Below, one piece after another: positions 48,033 to 56,450 of a stretch of 64,000 bases of DNA. Position 1 is the first letter of the stretch. Every line of letters begins with the position of its first letter. The translations under genes and the position numbers were made by a program. The notes under the pieces are model-generated. The model ran no database searches and was not told the DNA's origin. It saw only the letters and a list, made by a program, of their open reading frames with translations. The DNA comes from Rhodococcus sp. Leaf247 (GTDB lineage: Bacteria > Actinomycetota > Actinomycetes > Mycobacteriales > Mycobacteriaceae). The stretch covers positions 507,372-571,371 of the forward strand of contig NZ_LMRP01000001.1 in the NCBI RefSeq assembly GCF_001426185.1, read 5' to 3'.

Positions 48033-48488
48033 ATGAGCATCGAAGACGGACCCGGAGACACGCTGGACCAGAGTGAGAGCCTCGACTCGGACGAGATCCG
48101 GGGCACGGACGACGTCGACGACGTGGTGACCCCGCCGGACTCGTGGACCGAGGCCGACAAGTTCGGCACCACCGAGCGCGAGGCACGAGAGGGTGAGAGC
48201 CTCGACCAGAAGCTGGCCGAGGAAGTTCCCGACGTCCCGCTCGAGGAGGAGCTCGACGTTCCGGTCGCGGCGACACCCGACGACGATCTGACCGAGGAGC
48301 TCGTCGACCGCATCATCGACAGCGACGACGAGAACGACTACATCGCGGACGCCACCGAGGACGACGGCACCGACGGCGCCGCCGTGAAGGACGCGGACGT
48401 GGTGGACGGGGTCGTGGTGGAGAATTCCGCGACGCACCGCGGCCAGGTCGACGGGACCCCCGAGGACGCGGGCTCGTTCTACGAGTGA
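48033..48488 (+). CDS. DUF5709 acidic protein
   Basis: A 151-residue, strongly acidic hydrophilic protein (many Asp/Glu runs, e.g. DTLDQSESLDSDEIRG) with no signal or helix in membrane. The DTLxxSESLDxDE start and the TxxEAREGESLDQKLAEEVPD stretch match DUF5709, an actinobacterial family of unknown function. An ATG three codons upstream (48024) is also possible. Confidence 0.75.
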   Translation: MSIEDGPGDTLDQSESLDSDEIRGTDDVDDVVTPPDSWTEADKFGTTEREAREGESLDQKLAEEVPDVPLEEELDVPVAATPDDDLTEELVDRIIDSDDENDYIADATEDDGTDGAAVKDADVVDGVVVENSATHRGQVDGTPEDAGSFYE

Positions 48489-48519
48489 GCTCCGAGCAAC
48501 CGAGCAGCTGAATTCACCG

Positions 48520-49641
48520 TCACCGGATCGACTTGGTGACGGTGAATTTTGCATTCCGTCCCATGACCTCGGTCGGTCCCACCATGCGCCCGAGCATGGG
48601 GGTGAAGCGTAGATGGGAGTTGTGCACGGTCCACAGTTCTCCGCCGGGTCGCAGGACCCTGCGTGCGGCAGCGAACAATTTCTCCGCACCTCCGGTGTGT
48701 ACGGCGGCGTTCTCGTGGAACGGCGGATTGCACAGCACGACGTCGGCGCTCGCGGCGGGTTCCGACGCCATCGCGTCGTCACGCCGGACGGTCAGGGAGA
48801 CACCCGACGCCTCTGCGGTCGCGAGAGCGGACGCCACGGCCGCCGCCGACCTGTCCGTGGCGACGATCTCCGCGTCGGGACGCAGCCGAGCGGCGAGAAC
48901 GGCGAGAATTCCTGTGCCACAGCCGAGATCGACGATCCGGCGAGCGTCGGGTGCGGTCCGGTCGAGGAAGGAACACAGGAACCGGGTGCCGATATCCAAG
49001 CGGTCCCCCGAGAACACGGCCCCGTGCGCGACCACGGTCATGTCGAGATCGGCGACGGTGGTCCGCACCGGATAGGTGAACGACTCGGCGGGCGTCGGGT
49101 CGGAGGCGACGAGGCCGCGGGACTTCTGCGACGCGCGTGTCGCGGTGACCGTGCCGAAGCTCGCCGCCAGGACGTCGTTCATCGAGCGGCTCATGTGCTT
49201 GAGCCGACCCGCGGAGAAGACCTGCACCGACGGATCCGCCCACCGCGCGATCGCCTCCGCGATCTCGGTGAGCTCGGCCAGCGCGCGAGGAAGCTGCATC
49301 AGGACCACGGAGGCGCCGTCCAGCAGTCGTCGGTCGAGTGCGTGGTTCGTGTAGACGGCAGCCATTCCCAGCGCATCGGCGTTGCGGGCCAGCGCCAGTT
49401 CGGATGTCAGAGGGTCCTGGTGCACGCGGATGCCGCTCAGGCCGTGGGCCGCTGCCGCGCCCAGCGTCAGCGCGCCGTACCGGTCGCCGATCACGACGAC
49501 CGCGCCCGGCGTCGCGGCCGACAGCGCGTCGGCGGCCTCGGACAGGACGAGTCTGTCGGAAGCGTCGACGGCGGTGAGGTTGGGCGCCTCCACGTCGGGC
49601 GCCCTGCCGAGTGAGTCCAGAACGTCCGCGAGATCCTGCAT
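48520..49641 (-). CDS. RlmG/RsmC-type rRNA guanine-N2 methyltransferase-like protein
   Basis: A 373-residue SAM-dependent methyltransferase with duplicated halves: an N-terminal degenerate domain (VVVIGDRYGALTLGAAAAHG) and a C-terminal catalytic domain with GDRLDIGTRFLCSFL, IVDLGCGTGILAVLAA and the N6/N2-type motif DVVLCNPPFHENAAV. This arrangement is that of RlmG and RsmC, which methylate 23S G1835 or 16S G1207. Which base is modified here is not decided by sequence. ATG at 49641; divergent from the SDR gene. Confidence 0.8.
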   Translation of the reverse strand: MQDLADVLDSLGRAPDVEAPNLTAVDASDRLVLSEAADALSAATPGAVVVIGDRYGALTLGAAAAHGLSGIRVHQDPLTSELALARNADALGMAAVYTNHALDRRLLDGASVVLMQLPRALAELTEIAEAIARWADPSVQVFSAGRLKHMSRSMNDVLAASFGTVTATRASQKSRGLVASDPTPAESFTYPVRTTVADLDMTVVAHGAVFSGDRLDIGTRFLCSFLDRTAPDARRIVDLGCGTGILAVLAARLRPDAEIVATDRSAAAVASALATAEASGVSLTVRRDDAMASEPAASADVVLCNPPFHENAAVHTGGAEKLFAAARRVLRPGGELWTVHNSHLRFTPMLGRMVGPTEVMGRNAKFTVTKSIR

Positions 49642-49723
49642 CGCTGCAGTCTGTCACCCGTGAGGATCGACCGCGGAATCCGTTCCGTGCATGGATCACC
49701 ACCTCGAAGGGCATCCTCGGCAC

Positions 49724-50719
49724 ATGGGAATCACAGTGGCGGTGACCGGACCGACAGGCGAGATCGGGATGTCTGCAGTCGATGCACTCGAGAAGGATCC
49801 GGCGGTCGACCGCATCCTGGGTATGGCGCGGCGGCCCTTCGACACCTCGGCACACGGGTGGACGAAGACGGAGTATCGGCAGGGCGACATCCTCGACCGG
49901 GAGGCGGTGGAGTCCTTCGTCGCCGAGGCCGACGTCGTTGTCCACCTGGCATTCCTGATCATGGGCTCGCGGGCCGAGAGTTCGCGCATCAACCTCGCCG
50001 GTACCCGGAACGTGTTCGAGGCGACCGTCGCGGCAGCGAAGCCGAGCCGGTTGGTCTACACCTCGTCCGTCGCCGCGTACGGGTATCACGCGGACAACCG
50101 GGTGCCGATCACCGAGGACACACCGACCAGGGGCTCGAAGGAGCACTACTACTCCGAGCAGAAGGCAGAACTCGAGTCGGTCCTGACGGAGGTCACGTCG
50201 GGCTCGGACCTCGACGTCTTCGTCCTGCGACCCTGCATCGTCGCGGGTCCGAAGGCGCCGGCGCTGGCCGACTCGATGCCGTGGCGGTCGTTCGCCTCCA
50301 AGCTCCCCCAGCCGGTGGCCGCTGCACTCGGCGCGGTGCCCCTGATCCGACCGCTGTTCCCTGATCCCGGACACCCGCTGCAGCTGGTGCACCACGACGA
50401 TGTCGCCGCGGCGATCGCGGCCGCCGTCACGACGGACGCCGCTCCGGGGGCGTTCAACATCGCCGGGGACGGCGTCGTGTCGCTGTCCGAGGTCGCCTCC
50501 GCCCTCGGCGCCCAACCGATCCGGGTGCCGTCGATTCTCGGATCGGCAGCGTCGGCGGTCATCCGGACGCTGCCCGTCGTGCCGTCGATGGTCGAGTGGG
50601 TGCATGTCGGCCGGACCTCGGTGGTCATGGACACCTCCAAGGCCAAGCGCGAACTGGGTTGGCATCCGAGATACAGCAGCGCCGCCACACTCGACGCACT
50701 CGTGTCGTCACTGTCCTGA
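49724..50719 (+). CDS. NAD-dependent epimerase/dehydratase (extended SDR)
   Basis: A 331-residue SDR. Nucleotide motif VAVTGPTGEIGMSAV (residues 5-19), catalytic YSEQK, TSSVAAYGYH upstream Ser/Thr, and LVHHDDVAAAIAAAV are present. Annotated relatives include UDP-sugar epimerases and hydroxysteroid-like dehydrogenases; substrate not known. The ATG at 49724 puts the Rossmann strand at the N-terminus. Ends about 50 bases before the bioY promoter. Confidence 0.82.
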   Translation: MGITVAVTGPTGEIGMSAVDALEKDPAVDRILGMARRPFDTSAHGWTKTEYRQGDILDREAVESFVAEADVVVHLAFLIMGSRAESSRINLAGTRNVFEATVAAAKPSRLVYTSSVAAYGYHADNRVPITEDTPTRGSKEHYYSEQKAELESVLTEVTSGSDLDVFVLRPCIVAGPKAPALADSMPWRSFASKLPQPVAAALGAVPLIRPLFPDPGHPLQLVHHDDVAAAIAAAVTTDAAPGAFNIAGDGVVSLSEVASALGAQPIRVPSILGSAASAVIRTLPVVPSMVEWVHVGRTSVVMDTSKAKRELGWHPRYSSAATLDALVSSLS

Positions 50720-50758
50720 CCGGGCGGGACTTGCACGAGAAGCAGGCGCGAGGCTAGC

Positions 50759-50787
50759 TTGACCATCGCACTTGAACACCGTTCAAG
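50759..50787 (+). promoter_or_regulatory. bioY operon promoter with BioQ-like operator
   Basis: TTGACC (50759-50764) is a good -35. A perfect 7+7 inverted repeat, CTTGAAC-ACC-GTTCAAG (50771-50787), fills the spacer and the expected -10 position. The TGAAC-N3-GTT core is the one reported for BioQ, the TetR-family biotin repressor of corynebacteria and mycobacteria. The -10 itself is poor (TTCAAG). Confidence 0.7.
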
Positions 50788-50816
50788 TCTCGTCCCCGGC
50801 CTCAGGAGTTCGCACG

Positions 50817-51410
50817 GTGTCCACCACACGTTTCTCGGCTCGAGACCTCGCGCAGGTCGCCGTCTTCGCCGCGCTCATCGCCGCCCTCGGGCTTCCCGGA
50901 TCGATCACCGTCGGGATCAGCGGCGTGCCCATCACCCTGCAGACTCTCGGCGTCATCGCGGCCGGCGCTGTTCTCGGAGCACGCAAGGGCGCAGCCGCGG
51001 TGCTCGTCCTGCTCGCGCTCGTGGCCATCGGCCTGCCGCTTCTCGCGGGCGGTCGCGGCGGTCTCGGAGTCTTCGCTGCGCCCAGCGTCGGATACCTCGT
51101 CGGCTGGGTCGTGGGCGCCTTCGTGATCGGCGCGCTCACTCGCCTCATCGTGCCCGCGTACCCGCTGTGGGCCGGTCTGCTGGTCAACGCCGTGGGCGGC
51201 ATCGCCGTCATCTACGTGTTCGGCATCCTCGGTCTACTCGTGCGCACCGACCTCGGAATCGGCGCGGCCATCGCCTCCACCGGCGCCTACGTCCCCGGAG
51301 ATGCACTCAAGGTCGTCGTGGCCACCATCGTCGCGAAGGGCGTCCACCGGGCATACCCGGGTCTGATCGCACCGCGTCGCCGAGTGGCGGCTCGGACGTC
51401 CACCGTGTGA
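50817..51410 (+). CDS. bioY: Biotin transporter substrate-binding subunit BioY
   Basis: A 197-residue membrane protein with six hydrophobic segments. Family motifs: VPITLQTLGVIAAGAVLGARKG and GGLGVFAAPSVGYLVGW. BioY binds biotin and works as the S component of an ECF transporter with BioM and BioN. GTG at 50817 follows AGGAG nine bases upstream. First gene of a five-gene operon; the next start overlaps its stop (TGATG). Confidence 0.93.
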   Translation: MSTTRFSARDLAQVAVFAALIAALGLPGSITVGISGVPITLQTLGVIAAGAVLGARKGAAAVLVLLALVAIGLPLLAGGRGGLGVFAAPSVGYLVGWVVGAFVIGALTRLIVPAYPLWAGLLVNAVGGIAVIYVFGILGLLVRTDLGIGAAIASTGAYVPGDALKVVVATIVAKGVHRAYPGLIAPRRRVAARTSTV

Positions 51411-52528
51411 TGGTCGCGCAGCCCGTCATCGTCGTCGCCCGACGCACCGCGGTGGGAACCGCCGGCCACGCGTTCGCGACCTGCACGGCCGCCGACCTGG
51501 CCGCGCCCGTGCTGGCCGACGTCGCCCGGCGGGTCGCCCATCTCGGACCGGTCGACGACGTCGTCCTCGGCAACTGCCTCGGCCCCGGCGGCGACATCGC
51601 CCGCGTCAGCGCACTGCAGGCGGGACTCGGTCACGGCGTACCCGGCGTGACCGTCGATCGGCAGTGCGGATCGGGACTCGACGCGGTCGCCCTGGCGTCC
51701 TCACGCATCCGAGCGGGCGACGACACCCTGCTGCTCGCGGGGGGCGTCGAGTCCGCGAGCACCGCGCCGTGGCGCTACTTCCCGCCGACCGGCGGACAGG
51801 ACCCGGTTCGCTACACCCGCGCGCCGTTCACCCCAGCAGGAACTCCGGACCCCGACATGGGCGTCGCGGCGGACGATCTGGCGCGGCACCTCGGCATCGA
51901 CAGAGCCCGCCAGGACCTGTACGCCGAGCGGTCGCACAGGCTGGCATCGACCACCGACTTCTCGGGCGAGATCGTGCCCGTCGCCGGGGTCACCGCGGAC
52001 GAACGCGTTCGTTCCGGCCTCACCGCGGCGCGGCTCGGACGGTTGCGGCCGGCCTTCTCCGCCGACGGCACCGCGACGGCCGGGAACTCGTGCGGCATCT
52101 CCGACGGTGCGGCGGTCGTCGCCGTCACCACTGCCGACCGCGCCGACGGGCCGGCGCTCCGCATCCTCGGATGGTCGGTCGCCGGAACCGACCCGGCGCT
52201 ACCGGGACTCGCGCCGATCCCCGCGATCGAGGCCGTGTTGTCGCGCTGCGGGGTCGCACCGACGGACGTCGGCATCGTCGAGATCACCGAGGCGTTCGCG
52301 ACCGTCGCGCTCGCAGTCGTCGATCGCCTCGGCTTCGATCCGGACATCGTCTGTCCGGGCGGCGGCGCCATCGCTCTGGGCCACCCGTGGGGCGCCTCCG
52401 GTGCCCTTCTGCTCGTCCGGTTGGCTACACAGATGGCATCGACAACCTCGCCCGCGCTGGGCCTCGCCGCATGCGCCATCGGAGGCGGTCAGGGAATCGC
52501 GATGCTCGTCGAGCGGGTCGACCGGTGA
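51410..52528 (+). CDS. Thiolase-family protein inside the biotin operon
   Basis: A 372-residue thiolase. Active-site Cys86 in VDRQCGSGLDAV, His in ALGHPWGASGALL and second Cys in ACAIGGGQGIAML are all conserved, so it should be active in condensing or cleaving 3-ketoacyl-CoA. Its ATG overlaps the bioY stop and its stop overlaps the bioM start, which ties it to biotin regulation. It somewhat resembles the situation of B. subtilis YhfS, encoded with bioY (yhfU) under BirA. A role in making or degrading a pimelate-type biotin precursor is inference. Confidence 0.88.
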   Translation: MVAQPVIVVARRTAVGTAGHAFATCTAADLAAPVLADVARRVAHLGPVDDVVLGNCLGPGGDIARVSALQAGLGHGVPGVTVDRQCGSGLDAVALASSRIRAGDDTLLLAGGVESASTAPWRYFPPTGGQDPVRYTRAPFTPAGTPDPDMGVAADDLARHLGIDRARQDLYAERSHRLASTTDFSGEIVPVAGVTADERVRSGLTAARLGRLRPAFSADGTATAGNSCGISDGAAVVAVTTADRADGPALRILGWSVAGTDPALPGLAPIPAIEAVLSRCGVAPTDVGIVEITEAFATVALAVVDRLGFDPDIVCPGGGAIALGHPWGASGALLLVRLATQMASTTSPALGLAACAIGGGQGIAMLVERVDR

Positions 52529-53205
52529 GCGTCATCCGCTTCGAGCACGTCTCGCACGGCTACGGTCAGCGAAGCGTGCTGCAGGACATCGACCTCGAAC
52601 TGACCGAGTCCCGCATCGGCATCGTCGGCTCCAACGGGTCGGGGAAGTCCACTCTGGCGCGCATGATCAACGGCCTCGTCTCCCCGAACGAGGGCACCGT
52701 CACGGTCGACGGTCTCAACGTCGCCCGCAAGGGTGGACAGGTCCGGCGCAAGGTCGGCTTCGTCTTCACCGACCCCGACAACCAGATCGTCATGCCCACC
52801 GTCGCCGAGGATCTCGCGTTCTCGTTGCGACGGACCGGCGCCGGCAAGGACGACGTGCGCGACCGTGTGTCGGAGATGCTCGACAAGTTCGGCCTGGCCG
52901 GCCACGCCGACCACCCCGCGCACCTGCTCTCCGGTGGCCAGAAGCAGATGCTGGCGATCGGTGCGGTGCTGATCCGCCGACCCGAGGTCCTCGTGGCGGA
53001 CGAGCCGACCACGCTCCTCGACCTGCGCAACGCCCGCAAGGTGGGACGCGTCTTCGACACCCTCGATCAGCAGGTCGTCGTCGTCACGCACCATCTCGAT
53101 CTGTTGACGAACTTCGACCGCGTCATCGTCATCCATGACGCGCGCGTGGCCTACGACGGACGTCCCGCGGACGCCTTGCCCGCCTACGAGGCGTTGCTCG
53201 AATGA
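52525..53205 (+). CDS. bioM: Biotin ECF transporter ATP-binding subunit BioM
   Basis: A 226-residue ABC ATPase: Walker A GSNGSGKST near residue 34, Q-loop DPDNQ, signature LLSGGQKQ, Walker B VLVADEPTTLLD and switch His in VTHH. With BioN it energises BioY. GTG at 52525 overlaps the thiolase stop by four bases, and its own stop overlaps bioN in ATGA form. Confidence 0.92.
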   Translation: MSVIRFEHVSHGYGQRSVLQDIDLELTESRIGIVGSNGSGKSTLARMINGLVSPNEGTVTVDGLNVARKGGQVRRKVGFVFTDPDNQIVMPTVAEDLAFSLRRTGAGKDDVRDRVSEMLDKFGLAGHADHPAHLLSGGQKQMLAIGAVLIRRPEVLVADEPTTLLDLRNARKVGRVFDTLDQQVVVVTHHLDLLTNFDRVIVIHDARVAYDGRPADALPAYEALLE

Positions 53206-53825
53206 TCGGCCTCTATCAACCGGGTCGATCACTGCTGCACCGACTTCCGGCCGGCACCAAGCTTCTGCTGCTGATGGTTGCGGTCGTCGCCGTGATCGCC
53301 CTCGTGCGCAGACCCGTCGATGTCGCCGTGGCCGCCGCCCTGGTGTGCGGAGCGTTCGCGGTGGGAGGCATCGGTCCCCGTGTCGCCCTCGCACAGATCC
53401 GCCCACTGTTCTGGATGGTCGCTCTCATCGCGGTGTTCCAGGTCGTCTTCACCACCCCGGCCCGAGCAGTGGTGGTGTGCGGCGTCCTGGTGGTCACCGT
53501 CGCGGCCGCGAGCCTGGTCACTCTGACCACCCGCGTCACCGAGATGCTGGACGTCTGCGACCGCCTCCTGCAGCCTTTCCGGAGATTCGGGGTGGATCCC
53601 GACCGGGTCGGACTGCTTCTGGCACTGACCATCCGGCTCGTTCCGGTCCTGACGGGGATCGTCCACGAGGTGTCGGACGCACGCAAAGCCCGCGGGCTGC
53701 AATGGTCGATGACGGCGCTGGCGACACCCGTCGTCGTCCGTGCACTCCGCACCGCGGACGCGCTGGGAGACAGCCTCGTCGCGCGGGGTGTCGACGATCC
53801 GGCGACCGATCAGGACGACTCGTGA
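53202..53825 (+). CDS. bioN: Biotin ECF transporter transmembrane subunit BioN
   Basis: A 207-residue EcfT-type membrane protein with N-terminal helices (LLLLMVAVVAVIALV; PLFWMVALIAVFQVVF) and the two cytoplasmic coupling motifs: SDARKARGLQ near residue 165 and SLVARGVDD near the C-terminus, which contact the ATPase. ATG at 53202 overlaps bioM; its stop overlaps the ligase GTG. Confidence 0.92.
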   Translation: MIGLYQPGRSLLHRLPAGTKLLLLMVAVVAVIALVRRPVDVAVAAALVCGAFAVGGIGPRVALAQIRPLFWMVALIAVFQVVFTTPARAVVVCGVLVVTVAAASLVTLTTRVTEMLDVCDRLLQPFRRFGVDPDRVGLLLALTIRLVPVLTGIVHEVSDARKARGLQWSMTALATPVVVRALRTADALGDSLVARGVDDPATDQDDS

Positions 53826-55216
53826 TCGCCGCACGGATCGAGCGATGGGCGCATGACACCCCGGACTTCCGCGCGGTGACCGCGGCGGACGGGTCGCTGA
53901 CCTATCGGGAGCTGTGGGATCACTCGGGTCGCGTCGCTGCGCGAGTCGCCGGAATGGCTCGTGTGGCAGTGCTTCCGGCGTCCGACCTCGGCTCGGTGGT
54001 CACTCTGATCGGCGCGATACGCGCGGGTTCCTCGCTGGTCCTGCTGCATCGCCATCTCCTGCCCGACCATCTCGCATCCGTGCTCGACATCAGCCGACCC
54101 GGGGCTGTCGTCGCGTCGACACGCGGCAGGGACCGTCTCCGACGACTCGGCTACGACGGGCCCCTCGAGTCGCCGACGGATCTCACGGCAGCGCCGGCGA
54201 CGCCTGTCGCCGATCCCGACGAGTCCGCCGAACTGTTGGCGGGGCTGACATCCGGAACGTCGGGGAAGCCCAAGCTGTTCGTGCGGTCCCGCCGATCCTG
54301 GACTCGCACCCTCGATCGCTCGGACGAGGAATTCACCGTCGACGAGCACTCCCGCGTCGCCGCGCCGGGCGTCCTGGACCACACCCATTTCCTGTACGGA
54401 CTGGTGCATGCTCTGACGCGAGGTGCCTCGGTGGACCTGCGACCGGTCGACTCGTGGGCCGCGAGCGGCGCCGATCCGACGCACGTCTACACCGTTCCCA
54501 CCATCGCGCACGACATCGCTCGACGCGTCGACCTCACCCCGGGAAGTATCCGAGAAGTGTTGTCCTCCGGTGCCTTCTGGCCCGAATCCGGGAGACGCGC
54601 CCTGTCGGAACGCCTACCCGGGGCCACCCTCGTGCACTTCTACGGAGCGTCGGAACTGAGCCTCGTCGCCGTGTCGTCGTCCGCCGAACCGGTTCCGCCG
54701 GGCTCCGCCGGGCGACTGGTGTCCGGGGTGCAGGCGCGGGTGGTCGACGGTCTGGTCGAGGTACACAGCGACATGAACTTCGACGGCTATCTGACCTCGC
54801 CGGACGACGCGGTACCGACGGGTGGTCCGATCGACGGGTGGATGGGTGTCGGCGATCGAGGCGAGGTGCACGACGGGTGGCTGTTCCTCACCGGTCGCAG
54901 CAGCGACACCATCGTGCGCGGCGGCCTGAAGGTCGAACCGATCGACGTGGAGCGAGCGCTGCGGGAGTTTCCCGGCATCGTCGACGCCGCGTGTGTCGGA
55001 GCTCCGCACGTGCGGATGGGGCACGTGCCGGTGGCGGCAATCGTCGTCGACGACCCGGTCGATCCCGCTGCGTTGCGACGCCATCTCCGGAGCCGTCTGG
55101 AGGCCCCCGCGCTCCCCGCCGCCGTGGTCACGGTGAGCTCTCTCCCCCGCACTCCGCGTGGAAAGCTCGACCGCACTGCCGTTCTCGCCGCAGTGCAAGC
55201 CGAGGCGCGCACCTGA
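53822..55216 (+). CDS. AMP-forming acyl-CoA ligase-like protein at the end of the biotin operon
   Basis: A 464-residue adenylate-forming enzyme: P-loop LTSGTSGKPKLFVRS near residues 140-155, HFYGASELS (adenine binding), GDRGEVHDGWLFLTGRSSD and the catalytic lysine region PRTPRGKLDR near the C-terminus. Shorter than long-chain FadD proteins (about 550). GTG at 53822 overlaps the bioN stop by four bases. B. subtilis YhfT, a CoA ligase-like protein encoded with bioY and the thiolase YhfS, is the closest parallel by context. The substrate could be pimelate or another dicarboxylate, but nothing in the sequence proves this. Confidence 0.87.
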   Translation: MIAARIERWAHDTPDFRAVTAADGSLTYRELWDHSGRVAARVAGMARVAVLPASDLGSVVTLIGAIRAGSSLVLLHRHLLPDHLASVLDISRPGAVVASTRGRDRLRRLGYDGPLESPTDLTAAPATPVADPDESAELLAGLTSGTSGKPKLFVRSRRSWTRTLDRSDEEFTVDEHSRVAAPGVLDHTHFLYGLVHALTRGASVDLRPVDSWAASGADPTHVYTVPTIAHDIARRVDLTPGSIREVLSSGAFWPESGRRALSERLPGATLVHFYGASELSLVAVSSSAEPVPPGSAGRLVSGVQARVVDGLVEVHSDMNFDGYLTSPDDAVPTGGPIDGWMGVGDRGEVHDGWLFLTGRSSDTIVRGGLKVEPIDVERALREFPGIVDAACVGAPHVRMGHVPVAAIVVDDPVDPAALRRHLRSRLEAPALPAAVVTVSSLPRTPRGKLDRTAVLAAVQAEART

Positions 55217-55240
55217 CGCACCCGCACCGCTGCGGACGTA

Positions 55241-55262
55241 TTGTCTGGACAAACTATTGACA
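55241..55262 (+). promoter_or_regulatory. GntR-like operator and -35 element upstream of the binding-protein gene
   Basis: TTGTCTGGACAA (55241-55252) is a perfect inverted repeat (TTGTC/GACAA), typical of GntR-family operators. TTGACA (55257-55262) is a consensus -35; the -10 is likely near 55280 (TACACA), not strong. Confidence 0.5.
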
Positions 55263-55362
55263 ATGCTTGTGATGTGGATTACACATATCTCCGGGTCGCG
55301 ACCTCATGATCACGACCTCGTATCCAGCACACCGACTAGTCGGCGTTCGAGAAAGAGACCGA

Positions 55363-56370
55363 ATGACACGTCATCTCACCCGTCGGGGCACCGCTGTGGC
55401 TCTCGGCGTCGCATTGAGCGTCACCCTGGCAGCGGGCTGCTCGAGTTCCGGCGGGGCTCCGGAGTCCTCCGGTGACGGCGGCGGCAACGCCGGCACGGCC
55501 GACACTCCCAAGGCGACCATCGCGATGATCACCCACGAGGTTCCCGGCGACACGTTCTGGGACCTCATCCGCAAGGGCGCCGAGGCTGCGGCAGCGAAGG
55601 ACAACATCGAGCTGCGCTACTCCTCCGACCCCGAGGCACCCAACCAGGCCAACCTGGTCCAGAGCGCCATCGACTCCAAGGTCGACGGCATCGCGGTGAC
55701 GCTGGCCAAGCCGGACGCCATGGCGCCGGCCGTCGAGGCCGCGACCGCAGCGGGCATCCCCGTCGTCGCGTTCAACTCCGGGTACGACGCCTGGAAGGAT
55801 CAGGGCGTCCAGCAGTACTTCGGCCAGGACGAGACCATCGCCGGCCGCGCAGTCGGTGAGCGACTGACCACCGAGGGCGCGAAGAAGACGCTCTGCATCA
55901 TCCAGGAGCAGGGCCAGGTTGCCCTCGAATCCCGCTGTGCCGGTGTGACACAGGGATTCACCGGTGGTTCCACCGAGATCCTGAACGTCAACAGCAAGGA
56001 CATGCCGTCCGTCGAGGCCACCATCACGGCCAAGCTGCAGCAGGATCCGTCGATCGACCACATCGTCGCTCTGGGCGCCCCCATCGCGCTGACCGCGGTG
56101 CAGTCGAAGGCGAATGCCGGCTCCGAGGCGACCGTCGTCACGTTCGACACCAATGCCGCACTCGTGGAGGCCATCCAGGGCGGCGACGTGGCGTGGGCCG
56201 TCGACCAGCAGCCCTACCTGCAGGGCTACCTGGCCGTCGACTCGCTCTGGCTGTACCTCAACAACGGCAACACCATCGGTGGAGGCACCCCGGTTCTGAC
56301 CGGACCCGCGTTCATCGATTCGACCAACATCGACGCGATCGCGGAATACGCCAAGGGCGGCACCCGCTAG
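55363..56370 (+). CDS. Sugar-type ABC transporter substrate-binding lipoprotein (orphan)
   Basis: A 335-residue lipoprotein. Signal peptide with lipobox LAAGC (Cys near residue 27), a Ser/Gly-rich linker, then a periplasmic-binding-protein type 1 fold: IAMITHEVPGDTFWDLIRKG, SAIDSKVDGIAVTLAKPDAM, VVAFNSGYD and the C-terminal WAVDQQPYLQGYLAVDSLW, as in ribose/xylose/inositol-binding proteins. No permease or ATPase gene is adjacent, so the partner transporter is elsewhere or the protein has a sensory role. A GntR-like palindrome precedes it. Confidence 0.87.
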   Translation: MTRHLTRRGTAVALGVALSVTLAAGCSSSGGAPESSGDGGGNAGTADTPKATIAMITHEVPGDTFWDLIRKGAEAAAAKDNIELRYSSDPEAPNQANLVQSAIDSKVDGIAVTLAKPDAMAPAVEAATAAGIPVVAFNSGYDAWKDQGVQQYFGQDETIAGRAVGERLTTEGAKKTLCIIQEQGQVALESRCAGVTQGFTGGSTEILNVNSKDMPSVEATITAKLQQDPSIDHIVALGAPIALTAVQSKANAGSEATVVTFDTNAALVEAIQGGDVAWAVDQQPYLQGYLAVDSLWLYLNNGNTIGGGTPVLTGPAFIDSTNIDAIAEYAKGGTR

Positions 56371-56386
56371 TCCCGTCACGCACACG

Positions 56387-56433
56387 AATCCGGTGCGGAC
56401 ATGTTCGCTGAGCGAGCATTTCCGCACCGGATT
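56387..56433. terminator. Bidirectional terminator between binding-protein and MFS genes
   Basis: A 13-base perfect stem (56387-56399 with 56421-56433) enclosing a 21-base loop, between two convergent genes. Confidence 0.75.
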
Positions 56434-56450
56434 TCTCGTGTCTCGGGCCG

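Noticed and set aside
55266..55286. CRP-like site upstream of the sugar-binding lipoprotein
   Set aside because: TGTGA and TACACA are present but the spacing is two bases too long and the right half is not TCACA.
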